8,090 nucleotides of DNA from Gammaproteobacteria bacterium (GCA_013153955.1 JAADDM010000055.1:1-8090); one strand, 5' to 3'. Positions 1-6,757 are shown, counted from the first letter of the stretch. The notes: a model not told the origin generated them from the sequence alone. Numbers and translations: made by a program.

Positions 1-89
1 ATCGTAAACTCGTCTTCACGTTGTAATAAGACCAACTCACCGCCGTTGTTGGGAATGGTCGCTGTCGCGAGTTTAATTAATTGCTTCAT
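1..89 (-). CDS. Partial gene, N-terminal 29 residues; possibly spermidine-synthase-like
   Basis: An open frame starts at an ATG at 89-87 and runs without a stop off the left edge. It begins MKQLIKLATATIP and continues through a GGELVLLQREDEF segment. A short start followed by a 'GGEL-hydrophobic-QR-DEF' stretch resembles, from memory, the N-terminus of small spermidine-synthase-like methyltransferase-fold proteins of proteobacteria; 29 residues cannot prove this. There is no good Shine-Dalgarno sequence: the only purine-rich tract (GAGA) lies about 13 bases upstream of the ATG. The gene reads the same way as the PDH operon but is separated from lpdA by about 290 bases and a strong terminator, so it is probably a separate transcription unit. 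The coding call is fairly safe; the functional guess is weak. Confidence 0.6.
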   Translation of the reverse strand, partial: MKQLIKLATATIPNNGGELVLLQREDEFT

Positions 90-94
90 ATTGG

Positions 95-123
95 TCTATA
101 TTGTCTCGTAGTAGTTGTGTAAA
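95..123 (-). promoter_or_regulatory. Promoter-like site for the left-edge gene
   Basis: On the minus strand TTTACA (123-118, 5 of 6 matches to the -35 consensus) is followed by exactly 17 bases and then TATAGA (100-95, 4 of 6 to the -10 consensus). The predicted transcription start falls on or within a base or two of the ATG at 89, so the transcript would have almost no leader. Sigma70 usage is assumed. Confidence 0.35.
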
Positions 124-184
124 GGTCGTGAAATAGTTACATCATTTTTATTTGAATTGCACTTACTTGTTGAATCTATGCAAT

Positions 185-218
185 AAAAAACCCACATAAC
201 AAAACCGTTAAGTGGGTT
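185..218 (-). terminator. Rho-independent terminator of the PDH operon
   Basis: The stem pairs AACCCAC (189-195) with GTGGGTT (212-218). After one A-A mismatch it continues as TAAC (197-200) with GTTA (207-210), around a 6-base loop. The run of six A at 185-190 on the plus strand gives a U-tract directly after the stem in a minus-strand transcript, as expected for a terminator of aceE-aceF-lpdA. In the plus direction the tail is poor (TTCTTAAAAG). It lies about 160 bases beyond the lpdA stop and upstream of the left-edge gene. Confidence 0.8.
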
Positions 219-239
219 CTTAAAAGAAACGATCTGGTT

Positions 240-267
240 TTTATACCGTAGCTACTTTTTCAGTAAA
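240..267 (-). promoter_or_regulatory. Weak promoter-like pair inside the lpdA 3' region
   Basis: The minus strand reads TTTACT (267-262), 16 bases, then TATAAA (245-240), a 5 of 6 match to the -10 consensus. A transcript from here would reach the 185-218 terminator after about 50 bases, giving a very short RNA, or read through toward the left-edge gene. The -35 element lies within an inverted repeat (260-280). In A+T-rich DNA such matches arise by chance. Confidence 0.2.
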
Positions 268-280
268 TGCTTATTACTGA
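260..280. repeat. Inverted repeat TCAGTAA-N7-TTACTGA
   Basis: Perfect 7-base arms (260-266 and 274-280) flank a 7-base spacer. There is no U-tract after it in the minus direction, so it is not a second terminator. It could be an RNA hairpin in the lpdA 3' untranslated region or a protein-binding site overlapping the weak promoter at 240-267. Confidence 0.4.
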
Positions 281-305
281 GATAAAACATCCAAATTCAA
301 GGCGG

Positions 306-342
306 TGAAATGTGAGCTTACAATACGTAAGTGACCATTTCA
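306..342. repeat. Two-tier imperfect hairpin downstream of lpdA
   Basis: TGAAATG (306-312) pairs with CATTTCA (336-342). After a symmetric 4x4 internal loop, CTTAC (317-321) pairs with GTAAG (327-331) around a 5-base loop. It lies about 40 bases after the lpdA stop and has no U-tract, so it looks like a 3' untranslated-region structure, perhaps stabilising against 3' exonucleases, rather than a terminator. Confidence 0.45.
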
Positions 343-379
343 GCAACACAGAAGTTGGAGGTTTTAGCCAGCAATAAGG

Positions 380-2179
380 CTATTTACGCTTTTTGGGTGG
401 CATTAAATCTGTAATCGTCCCTTCTGCCATCTCTGCTGCGAAACACAAGGTTTCTGACAAAGTTGGGTGTGGGTGAATCGTTAGACCAATGTCTTGCATG
501 TCTGCACCCATTTCGATGGCGAGCATGGCTTCGGCAATTAACTCGCCTGCATTTGGCCCGACCATTCCACAGCCTAATAGACGGTGTGTTTTGGCACAGA
601 ACATGGCTTTGGTTAAGCCTTCGTCACGTCCTAAACTTAGACTACGACCTGATGCTGCCCATGGGAAAGCGCCTTTTTCGTACTCAATGCCTTCGGCTTT
701 AAGCTCTTCTTCAGTTTTACCTGCCCAAGCAACTTCTGGGTCGGTATAGGCAACCGATGGAATAGACATTGGGGTGAAGGCACTTGGCATGCCGTTAATC
801 ACTTCGGCGGCCACTTTACCTTCGTGTACGGCTTTGTGTGCCAGCATTGGCTGACCGACTAAATCCCCGATGGCGTGAATATGATCGACATTGGTTTTAA
901 GGCGTTCATCCACTTCAATAAAGCCCCAGTCGTTAACCGTTACACCCGCTTTTTCAGCGTCAATTAAGGCACCGTTGGGTGAGCGGCCTACCGCGACTAA
1001 TACTTTGTCAAAAGTATCTGTTTCAGGACAACCTTTGCCTTCAAACGTAACCACTAGGCCTGCATCTGTCGCTTCAACATTGGTTACTTTAGATTTTAGG
1101 AAGACGTTTTCGTAGGTCTTCTTAATCTTCTTCAAAAGCGGCTTAGTAATGTCTTTATCTGCGCCCGGAATAATCGTATCTCCTAGCTCGACAACCGTGA
1201 TTTTTGAGCCTAATGCATCATAAACCTGTGCCATCTCTAGGCCGATAATTCCGCCCCCAATCACCAACAAACGCTCAGGAATGCTCTCTAGTGCCAAAGC
1301 ACCGGTTGAGTCCATCACACGTGGGTCATCATGAGGGATAAACGGCAGTTTAACCACACGAGAACCTGCTGCGATAATGGCATTTTCAAAGGCGATGGTT
1401 TTGATAGAGCCATCTGCGGCTTCTACTGCAACGGTATTGGCTGAGGTAAATTTTCCGTAACCTGTCACAACGTCTACTTTACGTGCACTGGCTAGGCCGG
1501 ATAGCCCGCCTGTTAGCTTTGTAATAACACCATCTTTAAAAGCACGGATTTTATCAATATCAATTTCAGGTTCTGCAAAGGTAATACCGTGTGCGCCCAT
1601 CTCTTTGGTCTCATTTAAAACCACTGACATGTGTAAAAGGGCTTTTGAGGGAATACACCCCACGTTTAAACATACGCCACCGATGCTCTCATAACGCTCA
1701 ACCATCACGACTTTTTTACCTAAATCGGCAGAACGAAATGCGGCAGTATAGCCCCCAGGCCCTGACCCAAGCACCAAAACTTCACACTGAATATCGGCAT
1801 CAGGCAAGTCACTGGCAGAGACCGCTTCTGGAGCAGCCGTTGCTTGAGGCGCAGTTTCGCTTGTATCAGATGTGTCGGCTGTCTGTGCAGAAGCAGGTTT
1901 AATGCTCTCTTGCACATTAGCGGCAATCGTATCGGCCGCAGCAATTTCCATTTGACCAATGATTGAGCCTTCTTTGACTTTATCACCGATTTCAACGGAC
2001 ATTTTGACGATTTTACCGGCATAAGGTGCTGGAATTTCCATGGTGGCTTTATCTGATTCTAGCGTCAATAGAGAGTCGTCTTGAGCGACCTCTTCTTCTG
2101 GAACCACAAGCACTTCAATGACTTCAACTTCTGCAAAGTCACCAATATCTGGCACTATGATGTCTACAATTTTACTCAT
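380..2179 (-). CDS. lpdA: Dihydrolipoyl dehydrogenase (E3) of pyruvate dehydrogenase, with N-terminal lipoyl domain
   Basis: This is the cytoplasmic flavoenzyme E3, which reoxidises dihydrolipoyl groups with NAD+ to complete the PDH cycle. Numbered from the second Met (599 aa), residues 3-80 are a biotinyl/lipoyl domain with lipoyl lysine K44 in ESDKATMEIP. An Ala/Thr/Pro/Ser-rich linker covers about 81-129. The FAD motif GSGPGG lies at 138-143, the redox disulfide C170-C175 in GGVCLNVGCIPSK, and the NAD motif GGGIIG at 308-313. The catalytic dyad H571/E576 sits in HPTLSE near the C-terminus. E3 enzymes without the extra domain are about 470-480 aa; lipoyl-fused E3s are known, for example in Neisseria and Cupriavidus. 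Two ATGs stand in tandem (2182 and 2179). AGGAG at 2191-2187 is 4 bases from the first and 7 from the second, so I prefer 2179. The SD overlaps the aceF stop, suggesting coupled translation. The basic tail PPKKRK is usual for E3. Confidence 0.95.
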   Translation of the reverse strand: MSKIVDIIVPDIGDFAEVEVIEVLVVPEEEVAQDDSLLTLESDKATMEIPAPYAGKIVKMSVEIGDKVKEGSIIGQMEIAAADTIAANVQESIKPASAQTADTSDTSETAPQATAAPEAVSASDLPDADIQCEVLVLGSGPGGYTAAFRSADLGKKVVMVERYESIGGVCLNVGCIPSKALLHMSVVLNETKEMGAHGITFAEPEIDIDKIRAFKDGVITKLTGGLSGLASARKVDVVTGYGKFTSANTVAVEAADGSIKTIAFENAIIAAGSRVVKLPFIPHDDPRVMDSTGALALESIPERLLVIGGGIIGLEMAQVYDALGSKITVVELGDTIIPGADKDITKPLLKKIKKTYENVFLKSKVTNVEATDAGLVVTFEGKGCPETDTFDKVLVAVGRSPNGALIDAEKAGVTVNDWGFIEVDERLKTNVDHIHAIGDLVGQPMLAHKAVHEGKVAAEVINGMPSAFTPMSIPSVAYTDPEVAWAGKTEEELKAEGIEYEKGAFPWAASGRSLSLGRDEGLTKAMFCAKTHRLLGCGMVGPNAGELIAEAMLAIEMGADMQDIGLTIHPHPTLSETLCFAAEMAEGTITDLMPPKKRK

Positions 2180-2186
2180 CATCCGT

Positions 2187-2191
2187 CTCCT
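2187..2191 (-). promoter_or_regulatory. Ribosome binding site of lpdA, overlapping the aceF stop
   Basis: The minus strand reads TTTAGGAGACGGATGATG. The aceF stop TAG (2192-2190) shares its last two bases with the AGGAG Shine-Dalgarno. Spacing favours the second of the two ATGs. The overlap implies that ribosomes finishing aceF can restart directly on lpdA. Confidence 0.75.
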
Positions 2192-3509
2192 AAAGAATTA
2201 ACTGACGTAGGTCAGATAAGTACTTGCCAACGGTCGTTGTAAAACGACACCCTTCAGCACCATCAATCGCACGGTGATCATAAGAGACACTGTACGGCAT
2301 AATTAGGCGAGGTACGAACTCAGAACCATCCCAAACTGGTTGCATCTTGGCTTTAGACAGCCCCATGATGGCAACTTCAGGTGCGTTAACGATTGGCGTA
2401 AACTGAGTGCCACCAATACCGCCTAGGCTAGAAATAGTAAAAGTCCCACCTGACATATCTGCACCAGACAGTTTACCGTCTCGCGCTTTGGCTGAAATTT
2501 CCATTAGATCGCGAGATAACTCGTAGATGCCTTTTTTATCAACATCTTTAACCACCGGCACCATCAGCCCGTTAGGGGTATCCACGGCAATCCCGATGTT
2601 GTAGTAGCCTTTTTTGATGATCGATTGACCATCAGGCGACAGCGAGGCGTTGAAAGTTGGGAAATCTTGAAGCGCTTTGACCACTGCTTTCATGACGAAA
2701 ACAAGTGGGGTTAGCTTAATCCCCTGCTTTTCAGCAGCGGCTTTTTGCGCCTTGCGGAAAGCGTCCATTTCGGTAATATCACACTCATCAAACTGAGTAA
2801 CGTGCGGCACATTTAACCAGCTTGCGTGCAGGAACTTACCAGAGATTTTTTTGATACGTCCAAGCTCTTCGGTCGTGGTTTCACCAAACTTGCTGAAATC
2901 AACCGCAGGAATCGGAGGAATACCGCTACCAGCGGTTGCTTGGCCAGGTGCTGATGACTGCCCTGACATCACCGCTTTAATGGCGGCTTCAATATCGGTC
3001 TGCTGAATACGGCCTTTAGGGCCGGTTCCTGTCACAGAGCCAATTTCAACCCCCAGCTTACGTGCAAAGGCACGTACAGAAGGTGAAGCATGAGAGGCGC
3101 TGCCCATCGTTTGGGCATTAACCGGCTTAGTTGCTGAAGGCGCTGCTGCAACGGGTGAAGTTGCTTGAGCAGGTTCAGACACGGCAGGCGCAACGGCCGC
3201 TGGTGCAGCAACCGGTGCAGCTTCTTGAGCCGCTGGCTTCTCAGCCTTAGGTGCTTCAGGTGCAGTAGATTCTGATACTTCAATATCAAAAACGTGATCA
3301 CCCTCTTTCACATCTCCGCCCACGGCAACGGTTACTTTGGTAATCGTTCCTGAGAAAGGCGATGGAATTTCCATGGTCGCTTTATCGGACTCTAATGTTA
3401 AAAGAGAGTCATCAACGGCAACCTCTTCTCCTTCTGATACAAGGACTTCAATGATCTCTACTGAGTCAAAATCACCAATATCAGGAATTGTAATTTGCTG
3501 TATAGCCAT
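2190..3509 (-). CDS. aceF: Dihydrolipoyllysine-residue acetyltransferase (E2) of pyruvate dehydrogenase
   Basis: This is the core of the PDH complex: it takes the acetyl group from E1 on a swinging lipoyl-lysine and transfers it to CoA. In 439 aa the order is: one lipoyl domain (about 3-78, lipoyl lysine K43 in ESDKATMEIP); a long Ala/Pro linker (about 80-140); a peripheral-subunit-binding domain (about 142-178, from SPSVRAFARKLGV through GTGPKGRI), which docks E1 or E3; and the catalytic acyltransferase domain (about 205-439). The active-site motif is SYDHRAIDG with H412 and D416. E. coli AceF has three lipoyl domains and is about 630 aa, so this is the short one-lipoyl type. The start is fixed by AGGAAG at 3523-3518, 8 bases upstream. 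The gene ends on the lpdA SD. A terminator-like hairpin separates it from aceE. The catalytic signature and gene order make this call very safe. Confidence 0.96.
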   Translation of the reverse strand: MAIQQITIPDIGDFDSVEIIEVLVSEGEEVAVDDSLLTLESDKATMEIPSPFSGTITKVTVAVGGDVKEGDHVFDIEVSESTAPEAPKAEKPAAQEAAPVAAPAAVAPAVSEPAQATSPVAAAPSATKPVNAQTMGSASHASPSVRAFARKLGVEIGSVTGTGPKGRIQQTDIEAAIKAVMSGQSSAPGQATAGSGIPPIPAVDFSKFGETTTEELGRIKKISGKFLHASWLNVPHVTQFDECDITEMDAFRKAQKAAAEKQGIKLTPLVFVMKAVVKALQDFPTFNASLSPDGQSIIKKGYYNIGIAVDTPNGLMVPVVKDVDKKGIYELSRDLMEISAKARDGKLSGADMSGGTFTISSLGGIGGTQFTPIVNAPEVAIMGLSKAKMQPVWDGSEFVPRLIMPYSVSYDHRAIDGAEGCRFTTTVGKYLSDLRQLIL

Positions 3510-3517
3510 AATATTTT

Positions 3518-3523
3518 CTTCCT
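3518..3523 (-). promoter_or_regulatory. Ribosome binding site of aceF
   Basis: AGGAAG on the minus strand lies 8 bases before the ATG at 3509. Only about 32 bases lie between the end of the upstream terminator U-tract (3556) and this site. That is too little for a full independent promoter unless it overlaps the hairpin. Confidence 0.7.
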
Positions 3524-3555
3524 ACAAATTCTGTAAAACGGATTGTTCGTAATGC

Positions 3556-3583
3556 AAAAAAGCCGCTCTGTTAAGCGGCTTTT
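3556..3583 (-). terminator. Intrinsic-terminator hairpin between aceE and aceF
   Basis: AAAAGCCGCT (3558-3567) pairs perfectly with AGCGGCTTTT (3574-3583) around a 6-base loop; the 7-base core is G+C-rich. In the minus direction the stem is followed by six U (3561-3556, partly within the stem), the standard form of an intrinsic terminator. It starts about 7 bases after the aceE stop (3592-3590). Because aceF lies directly downstream on the same strand, the site probably acts as a partial terminator or as an mRNA-processing/stability element that sets the ratio of E1 to E2/E3. Confidence 0.75.
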
Positions 3584-3589
3584 AAAGGA

Positions 3590-6250
3590 TTAAGCATGCA
3601 CGGGATAGGTTTTTTCGCTATCAATGCCATACTTTTCAATGGCTTGTAAGACCACTTCTGCCTTAATGGTGCCTGCATCAGCCAGAGACTTAAGGGCTTC
3701 AACCACCACATAAGCACTGTTCACCTCAAAGAAGGCACGTAATTGCTCACGGGTATCAGAACGACCAAAGCCGTCTGTTCCTAGAACGTAATACTCACCC
3801 GGGATATACTGGCGAATACGCTCTGGGTAATCGCGAATGTAATCTGTCGCAACAATGAACGGCCCTTCTGACCCTTGTAACATCTCTGTGACAAACGGAA
3901 CTTTCGGCGCTTCGGTTGGGTGTAATGTATTCCAACGAGTGGCTTCAATTCCATCACGACGCAACAAGTTGAAACTTGGTACACCCCAGATATCAGCCGC
4001 AACGCCCCAGTCTGCTTCAAGCATTTGAGCCGCTTCAATCACTTCACGGAAGATCGTACCCGACCCCATTAACTGAACACGTGCTGAGTGCTTCGCATCA
4101 GACGTTTTAAACTTATACAGTCCTTTAAGAATATCTTGCTCAGACCCTTCAGGCATTGCAGGATGCGTATAGTTTTCGTTCATCGCAGTGATGTAGTAGA
4201 AAACGTCCTCTTTCTCATTGAACATACGCTTGATTCCGTCACGAATAATCACCGCCATCTCAAATGCAAACGTTGGATCGTATGTCATACAGTTTGGAAT
4301 GTGATCGTACTGAATCAGGTTGTGACCATCTTGGTGCTGTAGCCCTTCGCCTTCTAAAGTTGTACGACCCGCGGTGCCTCCAATTAGGAAACCACGTGCG
4401 CGAGAATCACCCGCTGCCCACGCTAAATCACCAATACGCTGGAAACCGAACATTGAGTAGTAAATGTAGAATGGAATCATACTTACGCCATAGTTAGCGT
4501 AAGCTGTTGAAGCCGCAACCCAGTTAGCCATTGCGCCCGCTTCGTTGATACCTTCCTCAAATACCTGACCGTGTGATGACTCTTTGTACCACATCAACTG
4601 GTCGTTATCCATTGGCTCATAAAGCTGACCCGCTGGATCATAAATACCGACCTGACGGAACAGACCTTCCATACCAAACGTACGTGCTTCATCTGGAATG
4701 ATTGGCACAACACGAGGCCCTAACTGCTTATCACGCAGTAGAATCGAGATGATTCTTACGAAAGCCATTGTCGTTGACATTTCACGTTCACCCGTTCCAT
4801 CGGTCAACATTTTAAACGTTGACAAATCAGGAACAGGAAGCGGCTCAGCATGATCTTCACGAACCGGCAGTGATCCGCCTAATGCTTCGCGACGCTCTTT
4901 CATGTACTGCATCACATCTGAATTTTCTTCAGGCACATAGAAAGGTACTTTCTTTGATAAATCGTCATCTGAGAAGGGAATAGAGAAACGATCGCGGAAA
5001 TATTTCATTCCGTCGTTGTCTAGTTTCTTCTGTTGGTGTGCATTGTTAGCAGACTCACCATAAGGCCCCATTCCGTACCCTTTAACCGTTTTGGCTAGGA
5101 TAACAGTCGGCTGTCCTTGAGTCTCTTCTGCACGCTTATAAGCGTTGTAAACTTTACGCGGAGAGTGTCCACCACGGGTTAGCTTAAAGATTTGGTCGTC
5201 CGTCATATCGGCAACCAGTGCCGCAGTTTCTGGATACTTACCAAAGAAGTGCTTACGTACAAACGCACCATCTTTTGCCTTATAGGCCTGGTACTCACCA
5301 TCAACTACTTCGCCCATACGCTCAATCAGCTTACCAGAGGTATCTTTCTTAAGAAGACGATCCCAACCAGAGCCCCAGATAACCTTAACAACTGCCCAAC
5401 CCGCTCCGCGGAAGACGCCTTCAAGTTCTTGAATAATGCTGTCGTTACCACGAACAGGCCCATCTAAACGTTGAAGGTTACAGTTGATTACAAAAACAAG
5501 GTTGTCCAACTTCTCGCGCTTCGCAAGCTGTAACGCACCACGTGATTCTGGCTCATCCATCTCGCCATCCCCAAGGAATGCGTAGACTTTACGACCGGTT
5601 GTTTCAGCAAGTCCACGTGCATGCATGTACTTCATGAAACGTGCTTGATAGATTGCCATAAGAGGCCCAAGCCCCATTGAAACTGTTGGGAACTGCCAGT
5701 AATCACTCATCAACCAAGGGTGAGGGTAAGAAGACAGACCATTCCCGCCCACTTCTTGACGATAGTTACGTAGCTGCTCTTCGTTTAAACGCCCTTCCAT
5801 AAATGAACGTGCGTACATTCCCGGAGCGGTGTGCCCCTGAAAGAAAACCATATCCGCGCCTAGCTTGTGCTTAGGCCCTTTAAAAAAGTGGTTCATACCA
5901 ACTTCATATAACGTACAACTCGAGGCATAAGAGGCGATATGCCCGCCTACGCTAGTCTCTTTGTTTGCGCCAGACACAATGGCCATCGCGTTCCAACGTA
6001 AAATTGATCGCATTTTTTGCTCAAGCCCCATGTCTCCTGGGTAGTTTGCTTGATCCTCTTCTGCAATCGTGTTGCAGTAGGGCGTATTCGCCGCATAAGG
6101 GATATCAATTCCGTGAACACGAGCCTTCTCAATGAGGGTCGAAATAATGTGTTGTGCTTTGTCCGTTCCCTCAAAAGAGATCATGGCTTCTAAAGCATCT
6201 TGCCACTCTTGTGTCCCTTGAGGATCTTGGTCGATAAACTGTTCGCTCAT
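3590..6250 (-). CDS. aceE: Pyruvate dehydrogenase E1 component, homodimeric type
   Basis: This is the thiamine-diphosphate enzyme that decarboxylates pyruvate and reductively acetylates the lipoyl group of E2, the first and rate-setting step from pyruvate to acetyl-CoA. Its 886 aa match the E. coli AceE length (887 aa mature). The Mg/ThDP motif begins GDGEMDEPES (GDG 227-229) and ends INCN with N258, equivalent to D230...N260 of E. coli with a shift of two. Active-site histidines H104 (GGHIASYASS), H140 (FQGHTAPG) and H405 (active-site loop GESANNAHQQ) are all present. The protein ends before a TAA at 3592-3590. The start ATG at 6250 has AAGGAA at 6263-6258 in good position. It is the first gene of the aceE-aceF-lpdA operon, behind a long leader region. 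No pdhR-type regulator gene or clear PdhR box is seen in the window, so its control is unknown. Confidence 0.97.
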   Translation of the reverse strand: MSEQFIDQDPQGTQEWQDALEAMISFEGTDKAQHIISTLIEKARVHGIDIPYAANTPYCNTIAEEDQANYPGDMGLEQKMRSILRWNAMAIVSGANKETSVGGHIASYASSCTLYEVGMNHFFKGPKHKLGADMVFFQGHTAPGMYARSFMEGRLNEEQLRNYRQEVGGNGLSSYPHPWLMSDYWQFPTVSMGLGPLMAIYQARFMKYMHARGLAETTGRKVYAFLGDGEMDEPESRGALQLAKREKLDNLVFVINCNLQRLDGPVRGNDSIIQELEGVFRGAGWAVVKVIWGSGWDRLLKKDTSGKLIERMGEVVDGEYQAYKAKDGAFVRKHFFGKYPETAALVADMTDDQIFKLTRGGHSPRKVYNAYKRAEETQGQPTVILAKTVKGYGMGPYGESANNAHQQKKLDNDGMKYFRDRFSIPFSDDDLSKKVPFYVPEENSDVMQYMKERREALGGSLPVREDHAEPLPVPDLSTFKMLTDGTGEREMSTTMAFVRIISILLRDKQLGPRVVPIIPDEARTFGMEGLFRQVGIYDPAGQLYEPMDNDQLMWYKESSHGQVFEEGINEAGAMANWVAASTAYANYGVSMIPFYIYYSMFGFQRIGDLAWAAGDSRARGFLIGGTAGRTTLEGEGLQHQDGHNLIQYDHIPNCMTYDPTFAFEMAVIIRDGIKRMFNEKEDVFYYITAMNENYTHPAMPEGSEQDILKGLYKFKTSDAKHSARVQLMGSGTIFREVIEAAQMLEADWGVAADIWGVPSFNLLRRDGIEATRWNTLHPTEAPKVPFVTEMLQGSEGPFIVATDYIRDYPERIRQYIPGEYYVLGTDGFGRSDTREQLRAFFEVNSAYVVVEALKSLADAGTIKAEVVLQAIEKYGIDSEKTYPVHA

Positions 6251-6257
6251 TAAAGAG

Positions 6258-6263
6258 TTCCTT
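6258..6263 (-). promoter_or_regulatory. Ribosome binding site of aceE
   Basis: AAGGAA on the minus strand lies 7 bases before the ATG at 6250, which supports this start. It is preceded by an A+T-rich stretch (TTTATAT). Confidence 0.65.
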
Positions 6264-6319
6264 ATATAAAGTTGGACTATTTTTTCTTTAGAACTGGGTA
6301 TGTCTAAAGTAAGCCAGAA

Positions 6320-6348
6320 ACGATAGGTCTTATCCCTTCTGCCAACAA
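6320..6348 (-). promoter_or_regulatory. Candidate proximal aceE promoter
   Basis: TTGTTG (6348-6343), a 17-base spacer, then TATCGT (6325-6320, 4 of 6 to the -10 consensus). It would give a leader of about 60 bases. The -35 match is poor (3 of 6), so this is only a candidate. Confidence 0.2.
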
Positions 6349-6428
6349 ATCTTCATTTTGAATAACAGCTACTTAGTTATCCAAAACGTTTTATCTCTTT
6401 AAACTGAGGTATCTTTTGATTCCTTAAA

Positions 6429-6450
6429 TGAGAGGCAACAGACCATCTCA
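6429..6450. repeat. Small hairpin in the aceE leader
   Basis: TGAGA (6429-6433) pairs with TCTCA (6446-6450). GG/CC extends the stem past a one-base bulge, around a 7-base loop. If transcription starts at the distal candidate near 6480, this would be an RNA structure in the aceE leader. Confidence 0.3.
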
Positions 6451-6479
6451 CAGCTTAAAAAGGCGCATAAAGTTGTGGA

Positions 6480-6488
6480 ATCATAACA
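6480..6488 (-). promoter_or_regulatory. Candidate extended -10 promoter of the PDH operon
   Basis: The minus strand reads TGTTATGAT: a TATGAT -10 (6485-6480, 5 of 6) with the TG extension one base upstream. A TTGACT lies further up but 21 bases away, too far for a normal -35. A start here implies a leader of about 220 bases before aceE. Confidence 0.3.
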
Positions 6489-6647
6489 TGTTTTACCCCC
6501 AAATACAGTCAAAGCCGTGCTGGGTAATTGTCCTTAAAAACAGATAAAACGTAAGTTATTGAAACCACAAATAAAAGTTTTAAATTTGTCATTTAGCCAT
6601 TTCAAGTCCCATGATTATTTAAGCATGATTTCAATGCATTTAAACGC

Positions 6648-6686
6648 AAAAAACCCCTATTAAACAGCATGTTTAGTAGGGGTTTT
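6648..6686 (-). terminator. Rho-independent terminator of rppH
   Basis: A near-perfect 16-pair stem: AAAACCCCTA (6650-6659) pairs with TAGGGGTTTT (6677-6686). One U-G pair and then TAAAC (6661-6665) with GTTTA (6671-6675) close a 5-base loop. In the minus direction it ends in six U (6653-6648). It lies about 70 bases after the rppH stop and upstream of the PDH promoter region, insulating the operon. The plus-direction tail (TTTTAATG) is weaker. Confidence 0.85.
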
Positions 6687-6689
6687 AAT

Positions 6690-6757
6690 GAGCGCGAAGC
6701 AAGCCCATCGCGACTGAGTCGCGATAAACGAGTCCCATAAAGCGTGGCAGAGCCGCC
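6690..6757. repeat. G+C-rich palindromic patch between the rppH stop and its terminator
   Basis: These 68 bases are about 60% G+C by my count, against clearly A+T-rich flanks. They contain a perfect 8-base inverted repeat ATCGCGAC-TGA-GTCGCGAT (6707-6725). Overlapping it are two adjacent near-copies of a 14-base unit (GAGTCGCGATAAAC at 6716-6729, GAGTCCCATAAAGC at 6730-6743). The composition shift and palindrome suggest a small dispersed intergenic repeat or a 3' untranslated-region RNA structure. Which one cannot be decided from a single copy. Confidence 0.4.

Larger units (their letters stand above)
6251..6647. other. Long non-coding leader region upstream of aceE
   Basis: About 400 A+T-rich bases separate aceE from the rppH terminator. 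I find no convincing gene: the longest candidate is a 39-codon plus-strand frame from an ATG at 6428, with no SD. Visible structure includes the weak promoter candidates listed separately, a perfect 10-base palindrome AAAACGTTTT (6383-6392) and a small hairpin (6429-6450). AGATAAAACGT also occurs at 6542-6552 with its exact reverse complement at 6386-6396. The regulatory signals of the PDH operon must lie here, but none is decisive by eye. Confidence 0.5.

Noticed and set aside
380..400. LpdA C-terminus PPKKRK resembles a eukaryotic nuclear localisation signal
   Set aside because: A basic Lys/Arg tail is common at the end of bacterial E3 proteins; the likeness is chance.
1591..1902. Plus-strand 103-codon open frame inside lpdA
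   Set aside because: It is the antisense shadow of a strongly supported gene, with no RBS and no domain-like sequence. The same applies to the other antisense frames in lpdA, aceF and aceE.
6428..6547. Plus-strand 39-codon frame in the aceE upstream gap
   Set aside because: It has no Shine-Dalgarno, no recognisable protein character, and lies opposite likely promoter and leader DNA.
6605..6757. The rppH frame stays open for about 50 codons beyond its TAA, suggesting a truncated longer protein or read-through
   Set aside because: RppH already has normal family length, the extension resembles no part of RppH, and it runs through the terminator hairpin.
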